Source: Candidatus Methanoperedens sp. (GTDB taxonomy: Archaea; Halobacteriota; Methanosarcinia; Methanosarcinales; Methanoperedenaceae). From it: a stretch of DNA of 45,388 bases. The translations under genes and the position numbers were made by a program. The stretch covers positions 1-45,388 of the forward strand of contig JAPZAP010000066.1 of NCBI GenBank assembly GCA_027460585.1, in the 5' to 3' direction. Each line of letters opens with the position of its first letter. Position 1 is the first letter of the stretch. Shown here in pieces: positions 33,775 to 42,410 of this stretch. Below the pieces are notes generated by a model that ran no database searches, was not told the DNA's origin, and worked only from the letters and a program-made list of their open reading frames with translations.

Positions 33775-33987
33775 ATGAAATGTTACATTTGCGCTAAAAT
33801 GGGAAAAGATACTGATGCAGTGGCAGTCTGTATCGTATGTGGAATGGGCGTTTGCATGGAACATGCAAAGTATGAGGAAACACCTGTCTGGAAAGGCGAC
33901 TATCCTGTAAGACTTGAAAAGGATATCGAGAACCTGAAAAGAATAATGTGCCCACCCTGTCATGAAGCTCTAAAGGAGAACTGGTGA
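33775..33987 (+). CDS. DUF2180 small zinc-ribbon-like protein, copy 1
   Basis: The 70-residue protein is rich in cysteine (MKCYICAKMGKD, then AVCIVCGMGVCMEHAKYEE, and a late CPPC) and has the pattern of DUF2180, a family I know from methane-linked archaea. It likely binds zinc or an Fe-S centre. I chose ATG 33775 because the family starts M-x-C-Y; a GTG at 33754 is in frame. It sits directly after mcrC and before a diverged second copy. Confidence 0.88.
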   Translation: MKCYICAKMGKDTDAVAVCIVCGMGVCMEHAKYEETPVWKGDYPVRLEKDIENLKRIMCPPCHEALKENW

Positions 33988-33992
33988 TCTTT

Positions 33993-34214
33993 ATGTTGAG
34001 ATGTTATGAATGTGCGACAAGCGATGCTAAGGAAGAAGCAGTTTCCATATGCATAATGTGCGGGAAAGGATTGTGTATGGAACACGCAAATAGGATTGAT
34101 CTTCCAATCTGGGAAGGAGGTTATCCTGCGCCTGTAAAAATGCTCAAGAAAGGCCTTCCAAGATTTGTATGCAGAGACTGCGGGAATATCCTGTTACCCG
34201 GTTCCTGCGAATAA
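33993..34214 (+). CDS. DUF2180 small zinc-ribbon-like protein, copy 2
   Basis: The 73-residue protein is a paralogue of the gene before it, with MLRCYECATSD, ICIMCGKGLCMEHANRID and a last pair CRDCG. The shared motif is C-x2-C then C-x2-C-x4-C-MEHA. ATG 33993 fits the family start; the GTG at 33984 overlaps the previous stop. The next gene, porGD, begins 6 bases after the stop. The tandem pair between mcrC and the oxidoreductase suggests a role in redox or cofactor transfer, but no function is known. Confidence 0.86.
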   Translation: MLRCYECATSDAKEEAVSICIMCGKGLCMEHANRIDLPIWEGGYPAPVKMLKKGLPRFVCRDCGNILLPGSCE

Positions 34215-34220
34215 AAAGAC

Positions 34221-35120
34221 ATGTTCGAAGTCAGGTTTCATGGAAGGGGCGGCCAGGGCGCGGTCATGGCTGCCCAGACACTTGCAGAGGCTGCGGTAAA
34301 TGAAGGAAATTATGCCGTAGCCTTTCCTTTTTTTGGAGCCGAACGACGCGGAGCGCCGGTTCTTGCCTTCACGCGTATCGATGAAAAAAAAATATACAGC
34401 AAAACACAAGTTTATGCACCAGATTGTGTGGTAGTGCTTGACGATTCTCTTCTTGATACCATAGATGTTGTTTCAGGTTTAAAACCAAATGGCACGGTAA
34501 TTATTAACTCAAAAGAAAAACCTGATGACATTGACCTTGGGGTAAGTGTTCGAACAGCCAGTGTAAATGCCACATCCATTGCACTTGAGATACTGAAAGC
34601 ACCGATCACAAATACCGCGATCCTGGGAGCTTTTGCAAAAGCCACAGGAATTATCAGGATCGAATCCCTGGAAGCATCCATAAAGCAAAAATTCGGCGAG
34701 AAGCTGGGCGAGAAAGTAGGTGAGAGAAATGCCTTTGCTGCAAGGACTGCTTATGAAAAAACGATCATTGGAACCAGCAGGAGCGTTAAAAAACTTGAGG
34801 CAAAGAAACAGTGGCTGCCAAAATACCAGGATTACCCGATCGGTGCCGCCCTTATAGAAGGTAAAACCGAAGCAGGTCTTATCGGTCCGGGGAGTTTTAT
34901 CGAGAATAAGGTTTCCGGCTGGGCGACATACCGTCCTTTGAGAGATAAAGAAAAATGCACAATGTGTCTCCTGTGCTGGTTTTATTGCCCAGAAGGAACA
35001 ATTATCAGGATTTCAGACCGCGGCGACCTGATGACAAATTATGATTATTGCAAGGGGTGCGGCGTTTGCGCCAATGAATGCCCTGTTGATGCGATAAAAA
35101 TGGTGAGGGCACGGGCATGA
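34221..35120 (+). CDS. porG: Pyruvate:ferredoxin oxidoreductase gamma-delta fusion
   Basis: The 299-residue protein joins a gamma domain (about 1-180, with [20 protein letters not shown] and the GAERRGAPV motif) to a delta ferredoxin domain (about 215-299). The latter has two 4Fe-4S motifs, [13 protein letters not shown] and [15 protein letters not shown]. The oxidoreductase makes acetyl-CoA, CO2 and reduced ferredoxin from pyruvate, or runs in reverse. In many archaea gamma and delta are separate genes; here they are fused. The stop overlaps the porA start by four bases. Confidence 0.94.
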   Translation: MFEVRFHGRGGQGAVMAAQTLAEAAVNEGNYAVAFPFFGAERRGAPVLAFTRIDEKKIYSKTQVYAPDCVVVLDDSLLDTIDVVSGLKPNGTVIINSKEKPDDIDLGVSVRTASVNATSIALEILKAPITNTAILGAFAKATGIIRIESLEASIKQKFGEKLGEKVGERNAFAARTAYEKTIIGTSRSVKKLEAKKQWLPKYQDYPIGAALIEGKTEAGLIGPGSFIENKVSGWATYRPLRDKEKCTMCLLCWFYCPEGTIIRISDRGDLMTNYDYCKGCGVCANECPVDAIKMVRARA

Positions 35121-36289
35121 AGAAAGTAATAACCGGGGATCATGCAGTAGCTATAGGAGCAAAACTGTGCCGCGTGGATGTAGTTCCAGCATATCCAATA
35201 ACGCCGCAGACACTTATTATCGAACATATCGCGGATTTTGTTAATGACGGGGAACTTGATACAAAGTTCCTTACCATGGAATCGGAACACAGCGTTATGA
35301 GCGCAGCAGCAGCAGCATCTGCCGCGGGCGCAAGGGTTTTTACAGCAACCTCCTCACAGGGACTTGCATTCATGCATGAGATGCTTTATGCAACAGCGCC
35401 TCTTCGTCTTCCGGTTGTAATGGCAAATGCCAGCCGCACGCTTGGCGGTCCTCCGGGTATCTGGTGTGAGTACAATGATTCCATGGGCGCGCGAGATTCC
35501 GGATGGCTGCAACTTTATGTGGAAGATAATCAGGAAGCTCTGGACATGATCATCCAGTCTTTCAGGATAGCTGAGGATAAACGCGTACTTTTGCCAGTTA
35601 TGCCCTGCCTTGATGGTTTTGTTCTTACGCATACGGTTGAACCGGTAGAAATCCCGACGCAGGAGGAAGTTGATTCGTTCCTTGGACCTTATGAACCCGA
35701 TATTATCCTTGACCCGGCAAGACCTGCCATGATCGGGACTTTCATGCCTGCAGAATATATTATGGAGTTACGAAGGCAGACCGTGGCAGCGTTTGACTCT
35801 GCAAAGGATGTTATCAGGGAAGTAAATAGTGAATTCTCGAAAAAATTCGGCCGGGATTATGGGGGTCTTGTCGATACTTACAGGATGGATGACGCTAAAG
35901 TCGCCCTGATAACAATGGGAACTGTTACAAGTACATCCCGCGAAGTCGTCGATGACCTGAGACAGAAGGGTGAAAAAGTAGGCATTATAAAGCTTCGGTT
36001 TTTCAGGCCGTTCCCTTCGGAAGATTTGAGAAAATTAGTCTCAAACCTGGATGCGCTTGGTGTTTTTGACCGCTCAATATCATATCATGGCGGAGGCCCT
36101 GTTTACAATGAGGTTCGCTCCGCGCTTTTTGGCATGAAAATGCCGGTAATAAATCATTTTGCAGGACTTGGAGGGCGGGATGTGACAGAAGATCAGATAT
36201 TCAAAATGTTTGAGCTGACATCCAGGGCGGCTAAAGGGGAAAAAGTGAAAGAGGTAAACTGGCACAATACAAGGGGTGAAACTGTATGA
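35117..36289 (+). CDS. porA: Pyruvate:ferredoxin oxidoreductase alpha subunit
   Basis: PorA supplies the binding half for the substrate and part of the thiamine diphosphate site. The 390-residue protein has [37 protein letters not shown] and [20 protein letters not shown], which fit the pyruvate-type enzyme rather than the 2-oxoglutarate type. Overlaps (ATGA) at both ends link it to porGD and porB. The substrate assignment is from motifs, not proof. Confidence 0.95.
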   Translation: MKKVITGDHAVAIGAKLCRVDVVPAYPITPQTLIIEHIADFVNDGELDTKFLTMESEHSVMSAAAAASAAGARVFTATSSQGLAFMHEMLYATAPLRLPVVMANASRTLGGPPGIWCEYNDSMGARDSGWLQLYVEDNQEALDMIIQSFRIAEDKRVLLPVMPCLDGFVLTHTVEPVEIPTQEEVDSFLGPYEPDIILDPARPAMIGTFMPAEYIMELRRQTVAAFDSAKDVIREVNSEFSKKFGRDYGGLVDTYRMDDAKVALITMGTVTSTSREVVDDLRQKGEKVGIIKLRFFRPFPSEDLRKLVSNLDALGVFDRSISYHGGGPVYNEVRSALFGMKMPVINHFAGLGGRDVTEDQIFKMFELTSRAAKGEKVKEVNWHNTRGETV

Positions 36290-37248
36290 TAACTATAAAA
36301 GAACTTTCTGATGATAACCTTTTCACGGCAGGTCATACAGCCTGTCCTGGCTGCGGAGTTGCTATGTCAATAAGGAATGCGATACGCGTTCTTGGAAAAG
36401 ATACTGCTGTATATGTGCCCGCAAGCTGCGCCGTGGTATTCGGGACTACTTTCCCGTATGGCGCCTGGAAAGTCCCGTTTTTCCACACTGCTTTTGAAAA
36501 TACCGGCGCCTGTCTCACAGGCATGCAGGCGGCTTTTGAAAAGAAGGGGAAAAAGGTCACAGTCGTTGGATTCGCGGGAGATGGCGGAACTTATGACATT
36601 GGTTTGCAGAGCATGTCGGGCGCGGCAGAGCGCAACGAAGATATCATTTATATTTGTCTTGACAATGAAGCGTATATGAACACAGGCATTCAGCGAAGCG
36701 GCGGAACGCCTTTCGGGGCATGGACGACTACTACACCTGTGGGTTCAAATATCCAGGGAAACCAGCGATTCAAGAAAAACCTGGGGGATATTGTGGTGGC
36801 TCATGAAATTCCCTATTATGCGACATTGTCAATCGGGCATCCACTTGATTTCATAAGAAAAGTTGAGAAGGCAAAGAACATGAAAGGATTCCGTTTCCTG
36901 CACATGTTCACGCCATGCATTCCTGGCTGGAAAATGGACCCGGCCAAAACCGTTGAGGTCACAAAAAGAGCCGTTGAAAGCGGTATGTGGACACTTTACG
37001 AAGTCGAGAACGGCGAGAAGAAGGTCACATATAAACCCGGTAAAATGAAATCCGTTAAGGATTACCTCAATATGCAGGGACGGTTCAGGCACATGAGCGA
37101 TGAGGACATAAATAAACTCCAGATGTGGGTATGTAGGAAATGGAACCTCCATTATCATGAAAAAGGGGCGCCTGATATTTGTGAAGTGGCGCCACCTGTT
37201 GAACATCATGCCATCACTGAAGAACACAGGGAGATGCACGGACCATGA
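36286..37248 (+). CDS. porB: Pyruvate:ferredoxin oxidoreductase beta subunit
   Basis: PorB binds thiamine diphosphate and a 4Fe-4S cluster. The 320-residue protein has HTACPGCGVAMSIRN (cluster Cys pair) and the thiamine motif GFAGDGGTYDIGLQSMSG to YICLDNEAYMNTG (GDG ... N). Further Cys residues in PASCAVV and TPCIPGW also belong to the family. The last 25 residues are rich in His and Glu. It overlaps the next gene, a glutaredoxin, by four bases, tying the oxidoreductase to thiol redox chemistry. Confidence 0.95.
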   Translation: MITIKELSDDNLFTAGHTACPGCGVAMSIRNAIRVLGKDTAVYVPASCAVVFGTTFPYGAWKVPFFHTAFENTGACLTGMQAAFEKKGKKVTVVGFAGDGGTYDIGLQSMSGAAERNEDIIYICLDNEAYMNTGIQRSGGTPFGAWTTTTPVGSNIQGNQRFKKNLGDIVVAHEIPYYATLSIGHPLDFIRKVEKAKNMKGFRFLHMFTPCIPGWKMDPAKTVEVTKRAVESGMWTLYEVENGEKKVTYKPGKMKSVKDYLNMQGRFRHMSDEDINKLQMWVCRKWNLHYHEKGAPDICEVAPPVEHHAITEEHREMHGP

Positions 37249-37502
37249 AGAATAAGATAAAACCCATGCTTTACACGCTTAGCACATGCGTTCATTGCAG
37301 CGCAACGAAGCGATTTTTGAAAGAGAATGATATCGAATACGATTATGTGGATGTTGACAAATTGTATGGCGGTGAAAAAGACGAAGTGCTTTCGGAAATG
37401 ATGAAAGTAAGTGGAGACATGAGATTTCCAACGATCATAATTGGGAAAAAAGTAATAGTTGGCTTCTATCAGGATAAATTGAAAGAGGCGCTTGGATTAT
37501 GA
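37245..37502 (+). CDS. Glutaredoxin-like thiol protein
   Basis: The 85-residue protein has a thioredoxin fold with the active-site motif Cys15-Val-His-Cys18 (LSTCVHCSATKRFL) and the cis-proline segment RFPTIIIGKKVIVG. It should carry electrons as a dithiol. Many archaea lack glutathione, so it likely takes electrons from a reductase such as the ferredoxin:thioredoxin reductase encoded next. Both ends overlap the neighbours by four bases (ATGA). A NrdH-type role is possible. Confidence 0.92.
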   Translation: MKNKIKPMLYTLSTCVHCSATKRFLKENDIEYDYVDVDKLYGGEKDEVLSEMMKVSGDMRFPTIIIGKKVIVGFYQDKLKEALGL

Positions 37503-37996
37503 GAACAATGGAAGAGATGTTCGATCCGATGAAAAAAATAGCCCGTGAAGAGGGTTACAAATTCAATCCGAATAAGCTTGAACTCAATGATATTCTTCAG
37601 GGCATGTGGGACAACGAGCAACGATATGGTTATCCATCATGCCCGTGCCGCCTCGCAAGCGGGACACTTGCAAATGATATGGATATAATATGCCCCTGCA
37701 ACTACCGGGATGCAGATATTGCAGATTACGGAAGCTGCCTCTGCACGCTTTATGTTAATGATGAATGGATCGCCGGAAGGATGCCGCATGATCCCGTCCC
37801 GGAAAGGCGCCCGAAGGAATATGCTATTAAAGGTTATCCTGGAATTAATGAACAAAAAGGCGCTGGAGGTGGAGAAATGGTAGAAGTTTACAGGTGCCAG
37901 GTATGCGGGTATCTATGCGCAAGAGAAGAGGCACCGGATCTATGTCCTATTTGCAGGGCAAAGAAGGAGAGATTTGAGAAATTCAGAATGAAGTAG
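37499..37996 (+). CDS. Ferredoxin:thioredoxin reductase catalytic subunit fused to rubredoxin
   Basis: The 165-residue protein joins an FTR catalytic domain (about 1-110) to a rubredoxin-like domain (about 128-165). The FTR part has the Cys pattern C48-P-C50, C65-P-C67 and C80-L-C82 that binds a 4Fe-4S cluster next to the active disulfide. The rubredoxin part has Cys133, Cys136, Cys149 and Cys152. The enzyme should pass electrons from ferredoxin to a thiol partner, presumably the glutaredoxin one gene before, and the rubredoxin may pass them to rubrerythrin. ATGA overlap with the glutaredoxin supports one complex. It is the last gene of the run. Confidence 0.93.
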   Translation: MRTMEEMFDPMKKIAREEGYKFNPNKLELNDILQGMWDNEQRYGYPSCPCRLASGTLANDMDIICPCNYRDADIADYGSCLCTLYVNDEWIAGRMPHDPVPERRPKEYAIKGYPGINEQKGAGGGEMVEVYRCQVCGYLCAREEAPDLCPICRAKKERFEKFRMK

Positions 37997-38037
37997 AGAA
38001 GTCAAATAATGAATTAAAAAATGACTCGTGAAATGAT

Positions 38038-38062
38038 ACGAACTCACACTGTCGGAGTTCGT
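38038..38062. repeat. Palindrome, copy 2 of a shared element
   Basis: ACGAACTC (38038-38045) pairs with GAGTTCGT (38055-38062) around a 9-base loop. The arms and flank match the element at 22371-22415: TGATACGAACTCAC is shared, as is GAGTTCGTTTT. It lies between the FTR and old-yellow-enzyme genes. Confidence 0.6.
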
Positions 38063-38100
38063 TTTAATCTGAAAAATTCCCTGTCAGACTTCGAGAACTG

Positions 38101-38130
38101 CTGCGCGCTTCAATTCGGGAGCGCGTGCAG
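38101..38130. repeat. GC-rich hairpin before the old-yellow-enzyme gene
   Basis: CTGCGCGCT (38101-38109) pairs with AGCGCGTGCAG (38120-38130), with a small bulge, around a 10-base loop. It lies about 60 bases before the start codon. It could be an operator or a leader hairpin. Confidence 0.45.
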
Positions 38131-38187
38131 AGCTGTTTGAAGGGTTGGCTTCCTGCATGAAGCTTTTAATGATATTAGGAATAGAAT

Positions 38188-39261
38188 ATGAATATTTTAT
38201 CTAAATATAAATTGGGCGATCTTGAACTTTCAAACCGCATGGTTATGGCGCCTATGACCCGCTGTCGCGCACTTCCTGGCAATGTCCCAAACCCATTATC
38301 TGCTACCTATTATGCTCAAAGAGCCTCGGCAGGTTTGATCATCACTGAAGGCTCACAGGTGAGCGAGCATGGAGTCGGTTATGTCAATACACCGGGAATA
38401 CACTCACCTCTTCAGGTCGCAGGGTGGAAAAAAGTGACCGAAGCAGTTCATAAGGCAGGAGGAAAAATTTTCCTTCAACTCTGGCATGTAGGCCGGGTGT
38501 CGCATCCTGATTTCTTAGGGGGTGAACTGCCCGTTGCGCCTTCTGCGCTTCCTGTCGATGGCGAAATTCATACACCAAAAGGCAAAAAGAAATTTGTGGT
38601 TCCAAGAGCTCTCGAACTGGACGAGATACCGGGCATAATTGAGCAATTCCGAAAAGGTGCCGAGAATGCAAAGGATGCGGGATTTGATGGCGTTGAGATC
38701 CACGGTGCCAATGGATATCTTCTTGACCAGTTCCTGAGAGACGGCTCAAACCGCCGGACTGATAAATATGGGGGATGTCTTGAGAATCGCTTACGTCTTC
38801 CCCTTGAAGTTACTGAAGCTGTCGTCGGCGTATGGGGTGATGATAGAGTCGGTTACAGGATATCGCCTCACTTTTCAAACTATTCGATGTCTGATTCGAA
38901 TCCGCGCGAAATCTATTCATATCTTGCAGAGGAGATGAATAATATCGGGCTGGGATATATTCATATGGTGGAGCCTGTTGGGGGCAGGATGGGAGCAACA
39001 CCGCATGCTTCGAAACTGGCTCCGATCATTCTGGACATATTCGAAGGGACGCTCATTTTAAATGGAGGCTATGACTTGCGAAGTGGAAATGAAGCTATCG
39101 AAAAAGCTGAAGCTGACCTGATATCATTCGGGGTTTTGTTCCTGGCTAATCCTGACCTGCCGGAACGCTTCAGGAAAAATGCACCACTCAATCAAGCGGA
39201 TGTTGCCACATTTTACATGGGCGAGGAAAAGGGTTACACCGATTACCCGAAACTAGGATAA
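38188..39261 (+). CDS. Old-yellow-enzyme family NADH:flavin oxidoreductase
   Basis: The 357-residue FMN protein belongs to the NemA/OYE group that reduces C=C bonds in enones, nitro compounds and similar electrophiles. It has the starting phrase LSNRMVMAPMTRCRA, the substrate His/Asn motif EIHGANGYLLDQFLRDGSN and the end LANPDLPERFRKNAPL. The close match to bacterial NemA-type proteins suggests transfer from bacteria. It stands alone, with the shared palindrome and a GC-rich hairpin ahead. Detoxification of electrophiles would fit the neighbouring redox genes. Confidence 0.93.
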   Translation: MNILSKYKLGDLELSNRMVMAPMTRCRALPGNVPNPLSATYYAQRASAGLIITEGSQVSEHGVGYVNTPGIHSPLQVAGWKKVTEAVHKAGGKIFLQLWHVGRVSHPDFLGGELPVAPSALPVDGEIHTPKGKKKFVVPRALELDEIPGIIEQFRKGAENAKDAGFDGVEIHGANGYLLDQFLRDGSNRRTDKYGGCLENRLRLPLEVTEAVVGVWGDDRVGYRISPHFSNYSMSDSNPREIYSYLAEEMNNIGLGYIHMVEPVGGRMGATPHASKLAPIILDIFEGTLILNGGYDLRSGNEAIEKAEADLISFGVLFLANPDLPERFRKNAPLNQADVATFYMGEEKGYTDYPKLG

Positions 39262-39289
39262 TTAAAAAATACGTCCAATTATTGGATAA

Positions 39290-39528
39290 TCAGGAATTCA
39301 CAACCTTCTGAATTAAAAACCAATACTCAAAAAGTTCCTTTTCTTTTTCTTCATAATTATCGAATTTACTATTTATTATCTTCCAGAAATGTGGTTGTGT
39401 TTCCTTTCTTTAATATGAATCATTTCATGATAAATCACATATTCGATTAAATCATAAGGTAAGTATTTCAAAATAGTATTTATAGTAAGATTCTTAATTG
39501 GACTACAGTTTCCCCATTTGGATTTCAT
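39290..39528 (-). pseudogene. Frameshifted remnant of a YgjP/DUF45 zinc metallopeptidase
   Basis: On the minus strand this stretch reads MKSKWGNCSPIKNLTIN, then DLIEYVIYHEMIHIKERKHNH, the HExxH zinc signature of YgjP/DUF45 proteins. The frame then breaks: one frame stops after HISGR, while the next frame continues FWKIINSKFDNYEEKEKEL as expected of the family. A single lost base explains this. The N-terminal half is missing, as the SEC-C gene follows on directly. It is a decayed remnant and not listed as a frame of useful length. Confidence 0.8.
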
Positions 39529-39552
39529 TCTTCTGAGTATATGTTATTTATA

Positions 39553-40599
39553 TTAATCCTTGCCAGCCTTTTTCGATGAGTTTTTCAAGGATGTAATCCT
39601 CGACAAGGGATTTTTCTGTGAATTTTGGCATGAATCATATGATTTTTCCTTTCCCATACAGCATTTTTTGTATTTTTTCCCCGAGCCGCAGGGGCATGGT
39701 TCGTTTCGTCCGATCTTTTCTTTTCTGATTATTTCATCATCCATTTCAGACTCTGGGTCATCATCTCCTAACCATGAAAAATCCTCCTCAGCTTCGGAAG
39801 TTTGCATATTATGCAGACCTTCAATATGCTCTCTTGAAAAATGGTTTAAAGGATCTTGCATATGCTTTCTAATCTTATTTTCGTCGTCTTTTCCCTTGAT
39901 CCTCTTTTCGAGGTTCTCCTCGCTCATGAAGATCTCAACTATTCTGCCCTCTTCAAAAGCCCGGTGTATTTCAGGCATAATAGACATATCATGGAACAGA
40001 GCAAGGTCTTGAATAACCAGGCTTGCGAATTTAATATCGCCGGTTGTATTAAGGAGTTTTATTAAATGCTGCATCACTTCATTTTTTTGAGAAGGACGGT
40101 TCTTCGACAGCAATACAAGAGCAGTTGTGGCCGTTGCCCTGGCAAAGGCTTCCAGAGTTTCATCTATTGTGAATTCTTTGAGTGGGTCTATTGCATCTTC
40201 TCCAAATGCAAAAAGCAAGCCAGCAACATTTTCTGTCAGCCATATATCCAGATCATCACCCCTGTATCTCATAGTATCCAACAATAGCGAAAGTGCATCT
40301 TTGCTTTTTATGAGCGCAAGTATGTGAATTGCATGGATTGGGGTCCAGCCCTTGCCCGGACCATTTTCAGGCCAATATTTTCCATCCTGTATCAATTTCC
40401 TGAAATGAAAAACCGCATCATCCCTTCCCGCGATCTCCTTTGCAAATTTCTTATTTACATAAAGTTCCAGGGCAGTTAATCCTTTGATCAATTCTTCTGT
40501 TGAAGTCTCATGCATATCTCCCTGTATCAGATCCCAATCCATTCCAGTCTGACTTAATATCAAATCTGCAAAATCTTCATCTTTTTCTGCCATTTTCAT
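39553..40599 (-). CDS. SEC-C motif protein with HEAT-like/DUF1186 N-terminal region
   Basis: The 348-residue protein has an N-terminal helical region (about 60-240) with features of DUF1186/HEAT-like repeats ([18 protein letters not shown] and [19 protein letters not shown]). A SEC-C zinc motif near residue 300 ([18 protein letters not shown]) follows. SEC-C motifs bind zinc and often help proteins contact the ribosome or SecB. A basic, Ser-rich tail of about 35 residues follows and is not typical. The start ATG overlaps the stop of the DUF6155 gene (ATGA). The function is unknown. Confidence 0.88.
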   Translation of the reverse strand: MKMAEKDEDFADLILSQTGMDWDLIQGDMHETSTEELIKGLTALELYVNKKFAKEIAGRDDAVFHFRKLIQDGKYWPENGPGKGWTPIHAIHILALIKSKDALSLLLDTMRYRGDDLDIWLTENVAGLLFAFGEDAIDPLKEFTIDETLEAFARATATTALVLLSKNRPSQKNEVMQHLIKLLNTTGDIKFASLVIQDLALFHDMSIMPEIHRAFEEGRIVEIFMSEENLEKRIKGKDDENKIRKHMQDPLNHFSREHIEGLHNMQTSEAEEDFSWLGDDDPESEMDDEIIRKEKIGRNEPCPCGSGKKYKKCCMGKEKSYDSCQNSQKNPLSRITSLKNSSKKAGKD

Positions 40600-41117
40600 T
40601 TCTCTTCACCGAGTTCATCATAATAAATTCCGCTAAGCGTGTCATGGTATCCCCAGCCCATGCCCTCTGTTTTCGTCACGACAGCATTCAGTCTTGGCCT
40701 GAATTTTTCTATAAGGCTTTTATCTCCCCACTTATTGAGAAGTTCAACAGTGTCCCCGTACATGCATTCCAGGCTGTAATAAAATTGTTCGTACATATCA
40801 CCGTACTTTACTGTGATTTCAGTACCACTTTCAACATAAAGTAACATGAGATCTATCAGGCTCTCCCTGTCATTTGATGCTTTTCTGAAGTCACTGATAG
40901 CTTTCTTGGCAACTTTCAAATTGATCCGGCCTTCGAAACTGCTCAGGATCTTCTTTTTATAATACTCAACTGACTCTGGCAGGTGTTCGGAACCTTGTAG
41001 TTTTGTTTCAAGCCATGCCATGTTATCTTTTCGGAGTTTTGCAAGCTCAAAAACAAGCCTGATAAGCTCTTTTTTATCAAACAGTTCATGGGTCTTTTTC
41101 AGTTCAGCAGATTTCAT
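40596..41117 (-). CDS. DUF6155 family protein
   Basis: The 173-residue helical protein resembles DUF6155: the start [23 protein letters not shown] matches the family phrase. The repeat-like region [21 protein letters not shown] follows. The role is unknown. It overlaps both neighbours by four bases (41114-41117 and 40596-40599), so with the frame before it and the SEC-C gene after it, it forms a three-gene operon. The family assignment is from memory and moderate. Confidence 0.75.
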   Translation of the reverse strand: MKSAELKKTHELFDKKELIRLVFELAKLRKDNMAWLETKLQGSEHLPESVEYYKKKILSSFEGRINLKVAKKAISDFRKASNDRESLIDLMLLYVESGTEITVKYGDMYEQFYYSLECMYGDTVELLNKWGDKSLIEKFRPRLNAVVTKTEGMGWGYHDTLSGIYYDELGEEK

Positions 41118-41371
41118 TTTTTCATAACCTTTTGCATATTCTTTGTTTCAATGGCACTCCAAATATCGGCGATGCGGCGCTTTTCGGGGAGAGGGGGATT
41201 TAAGCTAAGACTACCAAAAGCTTTATTCAGAGGTATAATCCTACTTCTTTTTAGCAGGTAAGACGTAAAAGCCAGTGTACCATTAGTTTCACGTTCTAGT
41301 GCTTTCAGGTGCTGCAAATTGCTTCTACCACACATGATATTATCAAATGATTTTTCAGTGAAATTAGGCAT
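41114..41371 (-). CDS. Short protein with HsdS-like C-terminal motif, probably a remnant
   Basis: The 85-residue frame is mostly unrecognised, but its last third (NPPLPEKRRIADIWSAIE) resembles the LPEQRRIAEILSAI phrase that follows HsdS target-recognition domains. This suggests a truncated piece of a type I specificity subunit, re-used or decayed. A second such tail lies at 42411-42566. The stop overlaps the DUF6155 start (ATGA). Whether it makes a working protein is doubtful. Confidence 0.5.
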   Translation of the reverse strand: MPNFTEKSFDNIMCGRSNLQHLKALERETNGTLAFTSYLLKRSRIIPLNKAFGSLSLNPPLPEKRRIADIWSAIETKNMQKVMKK

Positions 41372-41374
41372 TAT

Positions 41375-41854
41375 TTACACCTGCTTTAGCAGAGTTTCCA
41401 TTTTCATCCTGAACTCTGCTATCTTGTCGCTGTTCAACTTCTCTATGAAATCAAGGATATTTGAGTTGAATATCTCTGCTGCTTCGATTAATTCTTCAAC
41501 TTCTTCTTTCATTATCTTAAAATCGACATAATATTGCTTATCGATTCTTTCTTTTTTGGCATAGGATATAAGTGAGTTATCAATGTTGAACAATTCTTTA
41601 AGAAGTATTATTCCAGCGGAATGGTTCTCGCATTTTATACCAGTCCTGAAGAATAGAGAAATAAGCATGTAATACATGCTGTAATAAGCCAGGGAAACCG
41701 ATTCTTCCAATCGGTCATTTTCTAAAAGAAGTTTTGCAGATATGAGATGGCTGTCCGATTTTTTCAGGTAAGAAGACATAATATCTTCACTTGGCTGGAC
41801 AATCTGGAGTTTTCCTTCCATTTGCAATCTATTGAAGAAATCCGATTTTTTCAT
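41375..41854 (-). CDS. HEPN-domain protein (toxin candidate)
   Basis: The 159-residue helical protein has the classical HEPN layout: KKSDSHLISAKLLLENDRLEE begins one helix and ESVSLAYYSMYYMLISLFF the next. HEPN proteins paired with nucleotidyltransferases are ribonuclease-type toxins. Its start lies inside the end of the nucleotidyltransferase gene (26-base overlap), so both are expressed together. It differs from the HepT at 30804, as it belongs to the standard HEPN group. The exact catalytic His is not certain. Confidence 0.85.
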   Translation of the reverse strand: MKKSDFFNRLQMEGKLQIVQPSEDIMSSYLKKSDSHLISAKLLLENDRLEESVSLAYYSMYYMLISLFFRTGIKCENHSAGIILLKELFNIDNSLISYAKKERIDKQYYVDFKIMKEEVEELIEAAEIFNSNILDFIEKLNSDKIAEFRMKMETLLKQV

Positions 41855-42374
41855 AAAATAGCTCGGTTCCCCTGATTATTACATGATTTTTTTCGATCTC
41901 TTTTATAAGCGGACTTGACCTGTCATATTCACCTATTTTCACGCTCAATCTTGAATTAAGAAGTTCAAGTTCCTTTTTCAGGTTCCTGTCCTTTGTTTCG
42001 ATAAATACATCAATGTCGCTGTTCTTGTCCGCTGTGCCTCTCGCATAGCTTCCGAAAAGAACCACAAGCCCGATCTCTTTGTTTTGTTGGATGTCCTTTA
42101 TTGTTTTTCTAAGTTCAGGGTATTTTTTCAATATTTTATTTAATTTATATAATTCGGATATGAGAGCATAATTCCTTGCTTCCAGGTTCTTTTTAAGAAA
42201 ATAAACCGTGTTCCTTCCATCCTTCCTGAACTCCAGAACATTTTCACCAACGAGTTCTTTCAAGTTCCTTATCGCAGTCATGTGGTTGATTTCAAGCTTT
42301 TTAGCCAGCGCTCTTGCATGTATCTCCTCACCCAAAATTATTATTAATATCTCACTGGCTATATTTAGTTCCAT
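41829..42374 (-). CDS. Nucleotidyltransferase with N-terminal winged helix (antitoxin candidate)
   Basis: The N-terminal 70 residues form a winged helix-turn-helix (ARALAKKLEINHMTAIRNLKE). The rest is an MNT nucleotidyltransferase domain with VVLFGSYARGTADKNSDIDVF and a D-x-D motif. The HTH could let the antitoxin repress its own promoter. I started at ATG 42374; the upstream TTG at 42383 is less likely. It precedes the HEPN gene and lies just downstream of an HsdS tail remnant, which suggests the pair entered or replaced part of an old restriction locus. Confidence 0.88.
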   Translation of the reverse strand: MELNIASEILIIILGEEIHARALAKKLEINHMTAIRNLKELVGENVLEFRKDGRNTVYFLKKNLEARNYALISELYKLNKILKKYPELRKTIKDIQQNKEIGLVVLFGSYARGTADKNSDIDVFIETKDRNLKKELELLNSRLSVKIGEYDRSSPLIKEIEKNHVIIRGTELFYEKIGFLQ

Positions 42375-42410
42375 ATGTAACAAATTTGTTCCATTAATTA
42401 TATATGCTTT

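Noticed and set aside
38188-39261. Link of the old-yellow-enzyme gene to the FTR operon
   Set aside because: A 191-base gap with two hairpins separates them, and the enzyme has its own start region, so I treat it as a separate unit.
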